64,000 bases of DNA, taken from assembly GCA_028564705.1 (NCBI GenBank), contig JAPXFQ010002745.1, positions 62,001 to 126,000 on the forward strand, given 5' to 3'. The notes beneath the pieces were generated by a model. It did no database searches. It saw only the letters and a list, made by a program, of their open reading frames with translations, and was not told where the DNA came from. Below, piece by piece: positions 1 through 10,606 of this stretch. Position numbers and translations under genes: made by a program. This stretch comes from Apricaphanius iberus (taxonomy: Eukaryota > Chordata > Actinopteri > Cyprinodontiformes > Aphaniidae). How positions within the stretch are numbered: the first letter of the stretch is position 1; every line of letters begins with the position of its first letter.

Positions 1-960
1 AGACTTTCTCCTTCAACCCTCCAAGCAGACATATTGGTCAAATGTTTCTCTGATTGTCCCGTCATGAAGCTTCGTCTTTCCAGACATCCCATATAAAGAA
101 GTATTAAATCATGGCTGCCTATAACCTTATATAACCTCATCTGATTAGTTATTAGTTATTCTGAGTAAATATTCTCCTCTCCTGTATTAGTGTCAATGAC
201 TGGACTGATGGAGTCGGTAGGACAGTTGGAGTCCGTCTCCTGCTGGCAGCTGGAAGGACATAAAGCTGAATTCCTCTGGCAGCTGCAGAGAGAAACAAAC
301 ACAACACATTCATCCACATCAACCAGACTAGACTGTCAGACTGAAACATTTCAGAAATATGTGAGGATTTCATGTAATTTTACAGGCAGCAGTTTCAACC
401 TGCAGCAGAAGCTCAATCAGTCTGTTGATCTGTGATCCAAACATAGATCCAGACCTGTTTGATAAATACTCCACCTCCTCTCCTCCATTCCTTCTTCACC
501 CAGATTAACAGAAAGCATCATCTGCATTACCAAAAAGACTATTATGAACCGAGATCATATTTCTCCGTCTTCATTGGCTGTCAGGTAAATCAAAAAACAT
601 TTTTGACTGATGGACCGGCTGATGATTTTGTTCACTCAGACAAAAGTGCAGTAAGATTATAACTGAAAAGCTGCTGAGCTCTGCATCTTATGGTAACACA
701 ATTGTTCCCCAAACCACCGGGGGGCGCTGTTGTACCAGCAACGGTGCTTATTCTAGTGGTCTACGCTTATATTTGCTTTGGAGAAGTTAACAGAAAACAA
801 CAACACATTTTTTGGATTGTTTGTTGGTTAATGTTTTTTTCTAAATTTTATCTTCATTTTTGTCAAAAGTGTCAAAAGTTTTCACATTAAATAGTCAAGT
901 CGAGATATAGATACTAGGATTTAAAAATACACCAGTAAAAGTTGAAGTATCAAGTTAATT
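1..960. other. No recognisable gene
   Basis: Only short open frames (at most about 80 codons) occur here, with no protein family I recognise and no convincing exon signals. The DNA is AT-rich, non-repetitive to the eye, and could be intergenic or the untranslated end of a gene lying to the left. Confidence 0.5.
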
Positions 961-966
961 TTAAAA

Positions 967-1080
967 CTGCCCATTGATGGACTGGCGACCTGTCCAGGGT
1001 GTACCCCGCCTCTCGCCCGTTGACACCTGGAGATAGGCACCAGCCCCCCCCCCCCGCGACCCATTAAGGATTAAGCAGTT
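967..1080 (+). repeat. 3'-half fragment of a tRNA-derived SINE
   Basis: The stretch from the 'gatggactggcgacctgtcc' motif to 'cccattaaggattaagcagt' closely matches the 3' half of the complete SINE at 55922-56290. The tRNA-like head is missing. It is a 5'-truncated or eroded copy, with a C-run of about 13 bases inside. Confidence 0.6.
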
Positions 1081-1100
1081 CTAAGCAGTTTTAAGACTAC

Positions 1101-2025
1101 TTAAAGGGTAAGTTCAGGTTTTTTCAACCTGGACTTCATTTCTTGCATGTATTGTGTTCATTTACTCACCCACAGCTATTCACAGCTACTACTACTCTAC
1201 TTGGAGTATGGGGCATCTTGGAATTACTTCTTCATGTTCTTCCGGTTTTTATTCACAGAGTTTAATTCCAGTTTACAACAAGCTGCCATTTCAGTGACGT
1301 TACTGCAGTTGTTGTCTGAGCAGGACTTTTACTCTGTGCTATACGACGGTCTAATGGCACGTTCACACCGCCCAGCGCGTCCAGGCAGCAAAACGCTCAA
1401 ATGGACAAACCCGGCTTCTTTAAATTAAAACCCAGCTGATTGCACACTTTGCACCGTCCGTGCGCCAAGTTAGTATGTCACAGACGGGCGGGGGATTGGA
1501 AACATGATGGAAAAGGGTCTTGACTTTGACCAGTCTGAACGTGCCATTAGTCCACTTGGTCATTTTTTTGTGCAATTTGGAAATACACAAGCCTGAACCA
1601 TGTTGATGTCTCCAGTAGCGAGTTCTGTATACCTTAAAGGACAGATTGACAGTCCTGATCAGACTACAGCTGGGATGGAGAAGTTACATAATTGATATCG
1701 TCTCTTAATTTAGTTGAATCACAAGCCTGCTAAAGACCCTTAAAGGCAACGAAGAAGCGTTTCCTAGATGCACTGAACTCCAAGTGGAATAGTAGCTATG
1801 AATAACCAAAAATTGGTGAAATAAAGGAGTTTAGTGGCAGATAATGCCTTATTTACAGGCTGACCTTTGGCTGCCCCAACAACTCCCATTATATGGATAC
1901 ACGCTGTTCGCGACCGGATATAAACTTCTTCCAAAGACTCCAAGTGGCTCCAAACTTGTCTGGGTAAATAAATGAACAAATGAATAAATAATGTCCATGT
2001 AAAAGAACAACAACTTCCCCTTTAA
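1101..2025. mobile_element. Non-autonomous DNA element with TTAA ends
   Basis: The left end reads TTAAAGGGTAAGTT. The right end, read on the other strand, is TTAAAGGGGAAGTT, so the ends are inverted and each carries TTAA, the target duplicated by piggyBac and Kolobok superfamilies. No transposase frame is present inside. A second internal TTAAAGG at 1634 could be an alternative left end for a shorter element (1634-2025). The assignment rests on the ends only. Confidence 0.45.
1351..1550. repeat. 200-bp inverted-repeat unit (MITE-like) nested in the TTAA element
   Basis: CTAATGGCACGTTCA at 1351-1365 is the exact reverse complement of 1536-1550. The arms are 15 bp and bound about 170 bp of non-coding DNA. 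I see no clear target duplication, so it may be a small DNA element or an internal repeat of the surrounding element. Confidence 0.4.
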
Positions 2026-2044
2026 GGTATAATGTAAGTAAAAG

Positions 2045-2350
2045 AAATAGCACAGCAGTTTATTTATAAAGCACATTTAACTAGCAATAAAGCCAAAACT
2101 AAAGTGCTTTACAGATGAATTAACCCATCACACAATAAAATACAAAGTCAACAATAAAATACTTAAAAACACGAAAATGAATAACCAAATTAATTGGAGT
2201 TAAATGCAAGAGAATAAAAATACGTTTTCAAACGAGATTTAAAAACAGAAATGGATGGAGTGAGTCTAACCGTCTCGGGGAGCTGGTTCCTTAGTTTGGG
2301 GCCCGAGACAGAAAAGCGCACTCGCCACAAACTTTGGTTTGAACGCTGGG
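2045..2350 (-). mobile_element. LINE 3' fragment (C-terminal end of reverse-transcriptase ORF plus tail)
   Basis: Read on the minus strand, 2345 down to about 2190 encodes the conserved C-terminal tail of L2-like fish LINE polymerases: a 'FSVSGPKLRNQLPETVRL' stretch followed by 'SISVFKSRLKTY'. The 3' tail (to about 2050) carries the 'gtgctttat...aaataaa' end typical of these elements. The copy is 5'-truncated. Confidence 0.65.
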
Positions 2351-3535
2351 CACTTGTAGAGGAAGCTGATTAGAAGAGCTTAAGGACAGAGAGGGTAAAT
2401 GGACAAAGTATCTGTGAGAGATACTCTGGAGCAATACAATTGAGTGATTTATAGACAAATAAAATTTGTTAAAATTTTAGTGGTATCTGATCGGAAGCTG
2501 GTGCAGGTGAGTCAGGACTGGGGTAATATGCCTTCTATGACTAACACCTGTCAGAAATCAAGCAGGGGCATTTTGTGCCAACTGATGATGAGCCAGGGAA
2601 GATGTATTCAGCCAATAGAGGACCTAGTGCTCTATGGGCTGAACGACTGGTTTTACTTTGACATAATTTGTCTCTCAGCAGTTTATCGCCTCCACCAAGG
2701 AGCTCATGTTGGCGCCTGTCTGTGTTAGAGCAAAATAACCTAAAAGTTATGCACAGATTAGCAATAAACTTTCAGGAAATGTTTGACATTTGCTAAGAAA
2801 TATATCATTTAATAATGTTGCAGGTGATCATGCATGGCGATCCTGTCCTCTCCGTACAAAGATCCCCCGTTTATTTGTTTATTACACCAAGGCGCCTTAG
2901 CTTTATAGGATCCTGTTACACCTTTGAATAAATGGTTTGCTAACTGCCCCGTGACACTAAATGTTCCTTCTTAGCAGTGAATTGTCCTTTTTTTCCTTGC
3001 ATACTGATGGCAACACAAGCCGTGTCTCCAATTATTCATGGCCACAAAAGAGTCAAATATGATGATCAGAGCATCCTCTGTATTAGATCTGGTTCAGCTG
3101 TTTGCTGAGAGACAGTTTTATTGTATTCAGTTTAATATCAAACCATTTTTTTCCTTAATTTCAAAAAGGAACATCTCCTCTTTCCTGATCATATTTGTCA
3201 CCTTAGTCCCAGGTGGAGTTATCTTTTTTTATTTGTTTCCTCTGAGCTGATAGAAACAAACATAAATGTTCATTATTAAACTTTTTAATATCTTCAAAGA
3301 CGTTTAGGATTTCCACAGAAGTTAATGTTAGCAAAGTAAATTATTTGCCAAATTTTTTGTGTTGTATAACGGCTGGATGATGGGAAAAACTGCTGATAGG
3401 AAAAACTATCAGTAGTGAAATTAGTTTATAAAAACTGACATTTTTTTAGGTCTGTTCATCATGAATACTTTTTTACTTTTTGTTCGTACCAACATTCTAC
3501 ATTTCATTGGCAGGATAGAATAAAGGACAGTTTGA
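2351..3535. other. No recognisable gene
   Basis: AT-rich sequence with only short open frames that match nothing I know. No splice-bounded exon or repeat end is evident. Confidence 0.45.
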
Positions 3536-3539
3536 TAAA

Positions 3540-4320
3540 TGAGGGCCCTGGGAGGCAGAAAACTTTCTCCAGCTCAACCAGGACAAAACTGAGGTTTTAG
3601 TTATCGGTCCTGAAGCTCAGAGAGAGAAACTTTTACCAAAACTACAATCATTGTCTTTTAATCCTTCTTTACAAGTGATTTTTGACTCTGAGCTGATTTT
3701 ATCCCACACATTAAAATATGACTAAAATAGGTTTTTATCACCTGAAGAACATCACCAGACTCCGCCCCATTCTCTCTCTGACCAATACAGAGACACTAAT
3801 GCAGCTTTTATCACCAGTAGAATCGATTACTTTAATGATTTCTGGTCTTCCCAAAAAGACTACCTCAGGTTTACAGCTTCTACAAACTCAGCAGCTCGTG
3901 TCCTGATGAAGACCAGGAGGAAGGAGCTCATTACACCGGTCTTAGAATCACTGCATCGGCTCCCCGTATGTTTTAGGATCCATTTTAAGGTTCTTTTAAT
4001 GGTTTTTAAGTGTCTTAATGGTCTTGGGCCTTCTTATCTGTCAGAAATGCTTTTACCGTATGAACCTTCGCGGTCTCTGCGCTCCTCTAGCAGACGTCTC
4101 CTTATCATACCCAAAGTCACAGACTCATGGTGAGGCGTCTTTCCATTATTATGGCTCTCATCTCTGGAACAGGCTGATAGAGGATCTCAGGGCCGCAGAG
4201 AACGTTCATGTTTTTAAGAGCAGGATCATTACTCACCGAGCTTTTAACTGGTTATTCTTTATTAATATATGTTTAATTGCTCTGCATGTATTTGATTGAA
4301 TATTTAGTTTAGCTTTAGCT
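3540..4320 (+). mobile_element. LINE (L2-like) ORF2 C-terminal relic
   Basis: In shifting plus-strand frames the region encodes the post-catalytic part of a non-LTR retrotransposon polymerase. In order: 'NFLQLNQDKTEVLVIGPE' (3553 on), 'HLKNITRLRP' (3739 on), 'LPKKTTSGLQLLQ' (3847 on), 'RRKELITPVLESLHRLPV' (3912 on), 'LLPYEPSRSLRSSSRRLL' and 'GSHLWNRLIEDLRAAENV' (to about 4205). Frame changes near 3905 and 4125 and missing upstream catalytic domains make it a dead 5'-truncated copy. Confidence 0.8.
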
Positions 4321-4489
4321 TACTTTTATTTATCAATTATTGTTTATCTACTTTACATTTTTATTTTGATAATTTCTTTATTGTCTTACAATAAATTGTT
4401 TAATTTAAAACATTATCAGTCTCAACATTTTTTACTACTTAATCTCATCATCTACTGTTTATTTTATATTTTAACTACTTTTTTTAATC

Positions 4490-4795
4490 ATCTTCCCAGT
4501 GTTTCCTCTGTGGAAGCCCTCTGCATCGGGAGCGGTGGTCGGCTGTAGCTGCTTGGGTGAAGGTAGGGGTACCAGCCCTCCCTCCTCTGGGCGCCCTGCG
4601 TCAGTGCCTTGGCTGCTGCTGTTGATCTGCTGCTGATGCAGATGACAGGTATAGGCCGCTGACGCCTATTCCTGCAAGCGTATGTTCTCCGCTTAACCTC
4701 TCTGCAGTCATCGTTGGACCCTGTGCCGGAGCAGGGTGAAGTGGATGGATCGTTCTCCTCTTTGCTGGTCAACACTATCGATTGACTGATTGATT
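4490..4795 (+). mobile_element. Probable 3'-untranslated tail of the LINE
   Basis: A relatively GC-rich block runs from 'gtttcctctgtggaagccct' to 'gattgactgattgatttttg' in otherwise AT-rich sequence. It sits after the LINE coding remnant in the same orientation and resembles fish LINE 3' tails as I remember them. It is non-coding, and the link to the ORF relic 170 bp upstream is inference. Confidence 0.4.
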
Positions 4796-4875
4796 TTTGA
4801 CATTTTATTTTGTGCTTATTAATTTTGAGATTGAAAAAAAAATCATGTTTTTTTTAATTAAAACATTTATCCTGG

Positions 4876-4876
<1 letters not shown>

Positions 4877-4942
<66 letters not shown>
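4877..4942. repeat. (TA)n microsatellite
   Basis: About 33 uninterrupted TA dinucleotides. Such tracts are length-variable and can extrude cruciforms. Confidence 0.95.
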
Positions 4943-4945
<3 letters not shown>

Positions 4946-5038
4946 AATTTTCACCTTGTGTAATTAAAACATATATCCTAATTTTTTTATAAAAACAAAT
5001 CGTCTCATTTCTTTCACAGTTTAAGAAGAACTAGAAAG

Positions 5039-5690
5039 ATGGAACCCAGGATGATGAAAAAAGCCTATTACACACCAGCCCATCCAGGCAGTTTTGGTGG
5101 TGTGGACAGGTTCAGCCGGGCTTTAAATAATAAAGATGGTCAGAGATTTGGGGTTGAAATAGTTAAAGATTGTCTCTCTGGAGAAGATGCCTACACTCTA
5201 CACAAACCGGCTAGGTTGCTTTTTCCTAGGAATAGAGTTTTTGTCACTAGACCTTTGAAACAATTTCAAGATGATCTCTGTGATTAGCGGAGTTCTAACT
5301 ACTTATTAACGGTGATTGACGTGTTTTCAAAGAGGGCATACGCCCGTGCCATAAAAAGAAAGACAGCAGAGAGGTGGCAGGTGCTTTTGAATTCATTTTC
5401 AAGAAGGTCAAATACCGCAGAAGTTTCAGACTGATGCTGAAAAAGAATTTTTTAATCAAAGTTTTAAAGCGCTAATGAAAAAATACGGTGTTGTGCGTTT
5501 TAGCACAGTAAGTGACCTAAAAGCCTCTGTTGTAGAAAGGTTCAACCAAACTCTGAAAACTAGGATGTGGTGTTATTTTACCGCAAATAACACTAGGAGA
5601 TACATAGATGTGCTTCAAGATCTGATGGATCTGATGCTTTTAGCCTTTAACACGCTCAGTGTAGCCATTTTTTCAACAATTGCAATGTCC
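5039..5690 (+). pseudogene. Polinton/Maverick-type integrase relic
   Basis: Two frames encode pieces of one integrase. 5039-5287 has 'YYTPAHPGSFGGVDRFSRAL' followed by 'YTLHKPARLLFPRNRVFV', the N-terminal zone of the retrovirus-like integrase of Maverick/Polinton elements (the family of C. elegans F54H12.3). A short stretch in another frame (about 5290-5340) reads 'NYLLTVIDVFSKRAY', the first catalytic Asp block. 5475-5670 carries 'VVERFNQTLKTRMWCYFTAN' with the catalytic Glu region (VERFNQTLK) and 'TRRYIDVLQDLMD'. The piece carrying the second Asp is scrambled by stops. Polintons are large self-synthesising DNA elements; no capsid, protease, ATPase or polymerase B gene is seen nearby. This is a decayed fragment with at least two frame breaks. 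Confidence 0.7.
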
Positions 5691-5926
5691 AACTGAAAAT
5701 GTTCCTTTCTTTTACATAATTTCTCTTCCTCATCCTCAATTGCATACCTTTCTTTAAGCAGTTCTTGTTGGGCTTCTAAAGCTACTAGCTCAGTCTCAGC
5801 CTTCCATTGTGCAGAGGAGCATGAAATTGTGGAGGAATGATGGGGACGTGATCTTTTACTCCCCACATTTGAAATGCTGTCGCCAGGTTGCACTTGATTC
5901 AGCCAGAAGTCAAGTGTCTTTCTCAT
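5660..5926 (-). pseudogene. Gag-like coiled-coil fragment of an LTR retroelement
   Basis: The minus-strand frame is rich in charged heptad-like sequence ('LVALEAQQELLKERYAIEDE', then 'EEKLCKRKEHFQLD'), preceded by a Ser-rich segment. This layout recalls the N-terminal Gag region of fish BEL/Pao or gypsy elements. It is short, has no zinc knuckle, and overlaps the end of the Polinton relic on the other strand. Family assignment is tentative. Confidence 0.35.
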
Positions 5927-7055
5927 TTACACTCATGTATCCTGTCTTGCTGCGACTGATCCTCATTCCTCTCTTTTCTAATGTATACCTCCATCTCTCT
6001 AGCTTTTCCTCCGCCTCCATCCTGTTCTCACTGCAGATCACAATGTCATCTGCAAACATCATAGTCCATGGAGACTCCTGTCTAACATCATCCATCAGCC
6101 TGTCCATCACCAAAGCAAACAAGAAGGGGCTCAGAGTCGATCCTTGATGGAGTCCTCTGTCACTCTTAAAGCACACCTCACTGCTGTCTCATAGCTCTCA
6201 TACATATCCTGCACCACTCTAACATACTTCTCTGCCCCTGCAGACTGCCTCATGTACAACCACAGCTATTCTCTTGGCACCCTGTCATATTCTTTCTCTA
6301 AATCTACAAAGACACAATGCAGCTCCCTCTGACCCTCTCTGTACTTCTATATCAGCATCATTAAAGCAAAAATAGCATCTGTAGTACTCTTTCTTGGCAT
6401 GAAACTGTACTGCTGCTGAAAAATGATCACTTCTGACTGAAGCCTAGCTTCCACCACTCTTTCCCAAGGCTTCATTGTATAAGTCATTAACTTTATTCCT
6501 CTGTAGTTGCCACAGTTCTTTACATCTCCTTTGTTTTTCAGGATCGACACAAGAATACTTTTCCTCCATTCCTCAGGCATCTTCTCAGTCTTCAAGGTCT
6601 TGATGAAAAACCTAGTCAGAAACTCTACTGCCACCTCTCCTAAACACTTCCATACCTCCACAGGTATGTCATCAGGACCAACTGCCTTCCCCATCTTCAT
6701 CCTCTTCAAAGCTTTCCTCACTTCATCCTTAATAATCTCAGGAACTTCCTGATCCACATCAGCCGCCTCTTCTTCTCCACATTCTCTCTGATTTTCCTCA
6801 TTCATCAGCTCTTCAAAGAACTCTTTCCATCTTCCCATCACACTCTTGATATCTATCAGTACATTTCCATCCCTATCCTTGATCACCCTTACCTGTTGCA
6901 CATCCCTTCCATCTCTGTCTCTCTGCCTCACCAATCTATACTAATCATTATCTCCCTCCTTACTATCCAACCTAGCATACAGGTCATCATCCACCCTTTG
7001 TTTGACCTTTGCCACCTCTACCTTCACCTGTAGTCCTGTCTGCTCTCCTCAGTCC
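5905..7055 (-). mobile_element. RTE-like LINE reverse-transcriptase relic
   Basis: Minus-strand translation gives a non-LTR reverse transcriptase in order. 6934-6347 has 'SVMGRWKEFFEELMNEENQR', 'MKMGKAVGPDDIPVEVWK', 'MPEEWRKSILVSILKNKGD' and 'QQQYSFMPRKSTTDAIFAL'. 6176-5910 has 'GLHQGSTLSPFLFALVMD' and the catalytic 'MMFADDIVICSENR'. The FADD box is intact, but the segment between 6347 and 6176 is out of frame, so the ORF is broken. Upstream codons to about 7050 are recognisable. The endonuclease and C-terminal end are absent. Confidence 0.8.
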
Positions 7056-7060
7056 TCTCA

Positions 7061-7362
7061 GTGTTAGACCATAACGTACACCCCTGCTGCTTCTTCTCCC
7101 AGAAGTTCACTCCTACACAGCAACGCCATGTGGTCGGGGATTGTGAGCTTCTGGCGGTGAAGTGGGCTCTGGAGGAGTGGCGCCATCTGGGTTACGGTCC
7201 GGAGGAACACTCCTGGATACCTTCACCTCATGTATTGGACCCCTCTCTCATCTCAGACTTTCACCATCTCCATCCGGATCCCCAGGCCCTTCAGGAGCCG
7301 GGCCTAGAGGGGGGGACTCTTTCAGGAAGTCATCAGTCCCAACTCAGACCAGCCGGGTCTGA
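7061..7362 (+). pseudogene. Ty3/gypsy chromovirus pol relic with internal deletion
   Basis: The frame begins with the Ty3/gypsy RNase H block ('[18 protein letters not shown]' then '[16 protein letters not shown]'). It passes without a break into the C-terminal chromodomain end ('[20 protein letters not shown]' then '[10 protein letters not shown]'). In intact fish chromoviruses these blocks are separated by the rest of RNase H and the whole integrase, so roughly 1.5 kb or more was removed, apparently in frame. The following 7363-7720 looks like the element's 3' tail or LTR ('cagtataaaaaatcc' TATA-like at about 7396). Confidence 0.65.
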
Positions 7363-8110
7363 TGAGTTCCCTGACAATATCTCCACTCTCTCCTCAGTAT
7401 AAAAAATCCTTCCACTCACCTTCACTTTGCTCAGTCATTGGTTATCCCATGTCCAGAGCTCCAGTCAAGCCAGTCAACCCTACCAGCTCAGACTTCGACT
7501 GCCTGATCATCAGCTTGCTCCACCACCCGCCTCCAGTTCCCAGCCGCAGCCTGTCTCCTGAGCCATCCAGCCGCCTTAAACCCAGGGTGACTCCCATCCG
7601 CACCTGGACCACTAAACTTCATCCGATCGCCACTCCCTGTCCACCGGCAATCCTGACAGCTGGGACGGAAAGAAAAATCATAAGGAGAGGGCACAATGTT
7701 AGCTCTAATGTTTGAGACCTTAAAAAAATAGCAAAACGAGAACACAAGTCATCTGAGGGGCAGAGAGCAGAGGCATTAAAGCAAAGAACCGCGTTAAGAT
7801 TGGAATAGAGAACACGCTGATTACCGGAGTTTTTATTAATAAGAGCAGAAAAATAATCAGAGCAGACCTTCTCAAGAGCACATTGACAGAGTCTCAGAGT
7901 GCTTCAACAACAGATGAGAGCGTTGGAGCCTATCTTTTTTCCACCTATGTTCTAACTTCCTGCAACAGCGTTTAGCAGTACGTATACCAACGTTCAGTCA
8001 GGGATAAGATTTAGAAAGTACACGCCTGAGCTTGACAGGACAAGTTGGTCAAGCACAGTAAAAAAAAGAGACAGAAAAGTGGTGAGTAGTTCCTCAGAGT
8101 TCAGGGAATA
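7363..8110. other. Retroelement tail and unassigned sequence
   Basis: Pro/Ser-rich short frames with no known domain lie next to the chromovirus relic and probably belong to its 3' untranslated or LTR region. From about 7730 to 8110 I see nothing definite. Confidence 0.35.
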
Positions 8111-8159
8111 CTCTTGAAGTGGAGGAAGGACAGAAAAAAACCAAACTGTGAAATAGTCA

Positions 8160-8753
8160 TGCAGAATGTAAGATTTATTGCAGATCGAGCGAGTGTTGAG
8201 AAGCGCAAACCGGAGAGGCACAGATCGCCCGGTACCAGACCCATTTGGAAATTTGTCGTGGCTGGTTCTTCCAGCATGACAACGACCAAAAACACATCGG
8301 CATGGTAACTAAGGAGTGGCTCCCCAGGAAGCATCTAAAGGTCCCGGAGTGGCCTAGTCAGTCTGCAGACCTGGATCCAATAGAAAATATTTGCAGAGAG
8401 CAGAAAGTCCTTGTTTCCCAGCAACAGCCCCAAAACCTGAAGGTTCTGGAGAAGATCTGTATGGAGGAATGGGCCAAAATCCCTGCTGCAGTGTTTGCAA
8501 ATCTGCTGAAGAACTACAGGAAACATCTGATCTCTGGAACTGCTAACAAAGGTTTCTGTACCAAATATTCAGTTTGTCTGGGAATGGGAATAATTTAAAA
8601 ATCATCCACTGTGATTTTTAGAATTTTAGTTTTAGATTCTGTCCCTCACAGTTAAAGAGAAGCTTTGATACAAATTACAGGCCTCTACCTGCTTTGGAAG
8701 CAGGAAAACTTCAGAAAGCAGCAGTGGATCAAATACTTGTTCTCCCCCTGTAT
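8160..8753 (+). mobile_element. Tc1-like transposon relic
   Basis: The frame at 8245-8598 encodes the C-terminal half of a Tc1-family DDE transposase. '[12 protein letters not shown]' contains the second catalytic Asp. '[20 protein letters not shown]' contains the third catalytic position (E of DPIEN). '[20 protein letters not shown]' follows. The N-terminal DNA-binding half and first Asp are missing. Downstream, 8723-8751 reads 'ggatcaaatacttgttctcc' then 'ccctgta', the inverted-repeat end of such elements abutting a TA target. No matching left end is visible. Confidence 0.75.
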
Positions 8754-8832
8754 GTTCTGCCATCAATGTCCAGTAACACATTCTTTTTTATATTCCAAGT
8801 GAATGTTAGAAGTTTGGCTGCTGTTCCTTAGA

Positions 8833-9604
8833 ACAGCGGTTCCCAAAGTTGGGGTCGGGTCCCCACTTGGTTTCACGTACATGTAAGTTTGGGGTTTGAG
8901 ATTCTCTTGAGAGAAAAATTCAATACCAGAAATGGCAATGAGTCAGCATCTGCATTCTACAAATTGAATAAAAGATGATAAAACAGGACTTTAACTAATA
9001 AAAATGAGATATATATATATTTTTTTTTTCTCAATGTATTGGCTTTTGATGTTGGTTATGTTGCAATTTTATTACTTTTTAAGTGAAGAAATGCCTGTAG
9101 CTTCCATCAAGATTTGGGGTCACAGGCCTCTTGAATTTGTATTTAGTGGGTCAGAGACAGGAAATATTAGGACCAACTACTTTAGAACATTCATCTGAAT
9201 TAACCTGAAGCTAAATTCTTCTGTTTTACACTGTCAAACTCCCACGCTCAGACCCAAGTTCTAGGGAAGTTCAATGACAATAATGCAGGCAGAAGCACAT
9301 GTTTGAACACAACCTCTAGAATGCATTGCTATAATTAATGTGCTTCCACCTGGGCTTCTTTGGAAATGGAGCTTATTGTCAGTGCGCCCCAGGGCAGCTA
9401 TGGTTACAGTGTAGCTTATCATCACCGGTGTGTAAATGTGTGTGTGAATGGGTGAATGACTGAATGTACTGTAAACCGCTTTGGGGTCTGTAGGGACTAA
9501 TTAAAGTGCTATACAAATGCAGGGCATTTAACATTGAAAACAGGAGAGCTCGACATTTTCTTACGTGGTACCCACTGTAAAAAGTTTGAGAAATACTCTT
9601 CTAG
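8833..9604. mobile_element. hAT-like non-autonomous element
   Basis: The left end 'cagcggttcccaaagtt' and the inverted right end (agtatttctcaaacttt, read on the minus strand near 9580-9598) resemble the CAGnGGTTCTCAAACTTT ends of hAT elements. Possible 8-bp target copies are tccttaga and cttctaga, which differ at several positions. No transposase is encoded. A SINE-like tail segment lies inside (9420-9535). Confidence 0.4.
9420..9535 (+). repeat. Dispersed SINE/LINE tail-like segment
   Basis: The stretch 'gtgtgtgaatgggtgaatga' and then 'aaaccgctttggggtc' to 'aaagtgctatacaaatgcag' is a common fish repeat tail as I remember it, ending in an AT-rich terminus. It is nested in the hAT-like element. 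Confidence 0.5.
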
Positions 9605-9936
9605 ACAATGGGTCGCCGCCTCCTGATGGGGAATACAACTTGTGATTGACAACTTCCTTCCTCCCCAAGGGGCCAGTTAGTTTAAGCAGTTATCCAGTGT
9701 AGAAGAAAAACAACTAACTACGACATGATGGCAACAACAAGCAAACAAGGAACAAGGAACAGCATGTCAGAGACAACAAAAAACAAAATTGTACATGTCT
9801 CGGTTCATACAGTAACACTTCTCAAATGGCATGGAATAGTAAATCGTATATAAAGAGATAAGATACAAAATAAGAAAATAAAACTCAGCTACACTCTAAC
9901 TGTAAGGTAATAGCACCTCTGCCCTGGTTTAGAAGT

Positions 9937-10490
9937 TTAAAGGGACTATATTATGATATTTTACAGCTTTCAACTTCTGTGATAGACATAAATATGATAA
10001 AATGTTACCGTTGGTGTTTTACAGTATTAAATTGTCCTAAAACTTAACTTGTATCCTGGAGTTAATGTTGGACCACAAAGTAAAACAGCTGGTTACAATA
10101 TAATCCTGCCTCCTGCAGCCAAACAACCATTTTCACAGAGAAAGTAAAAAATAAAAAATAAATAGTTTTAAGCTGCCAAAAACCGAAGCAGCTATGAGCT
10201 TTAAGAAGGAGGAGGGTGTGTTTGGAACTCTAGTAGAGGTAAGCCGCTCTGCCTGCAGGGGGTGGTGCAGACACCTCTAGCACTCAACTTTCAACCAGTG
10301 ATGTCACTAACACTCAGTCGATTTCTACGAGAGCGAGGCGCAGCTGCTCAGAGAGCAGGATTCATGAGGATAACTCAGGAATGCATGAATTAAGCCAAAA
10401 ACCACTCTGGTTGGTTTTTTATGAAAAAATTGCACTACCAGATGATTAAAAACTCCAAAAACTTGATTTTGCATGATATAGGCCCTTTAA
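9937..10490. mobile_element. TTAA-target MITE, copy 1 (complete)
   Basis: The ends are TTAAAGGGACTATATTATG and, inverted, TTAAAGGGCCTATATCATG (17 of 19 identical). Both terminate in TTAA (9937-9940 and 10487-10490). The 554-bp body is non-coding and shares most of its length with a second, interrupted copy at 19119-20138. TTAA targets and AGGG ends fit piggyBac or Kolobok non-autonomous elements. Confidence 0.75.
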
Positions 10491-10560
10491 CACAAACTAA
10501 TTGTTAGTAGGTTGTGTTAAAGTAAATATATTAACGCTACTATAATAAGATGAATACGTC

Positions 10561-10606
10561 TTCAATTCTGTTCAGTTTATTTTTATACCGATTCACAACA
10601 GATGTT
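10561..10606 (-). repeat. Short L2-like LINE 3' end
   Basis: 'gttcagtttatttttatacc' and 'gattcacaacagatg' match the extreme 3' tail of the LINEs ending at 14465 and 54205 ('ttcagtttatttatatagcg', 'tttcacaacagatg'). It is a very short 5'-truncated insertion. Confidence 0.55.

Noticed and set aside
152..435. Possible terminal exon of an upstream gene
   Set aside because: Overlapping short frames on both strands with no domain and no clear acceptor; cannot be supported.
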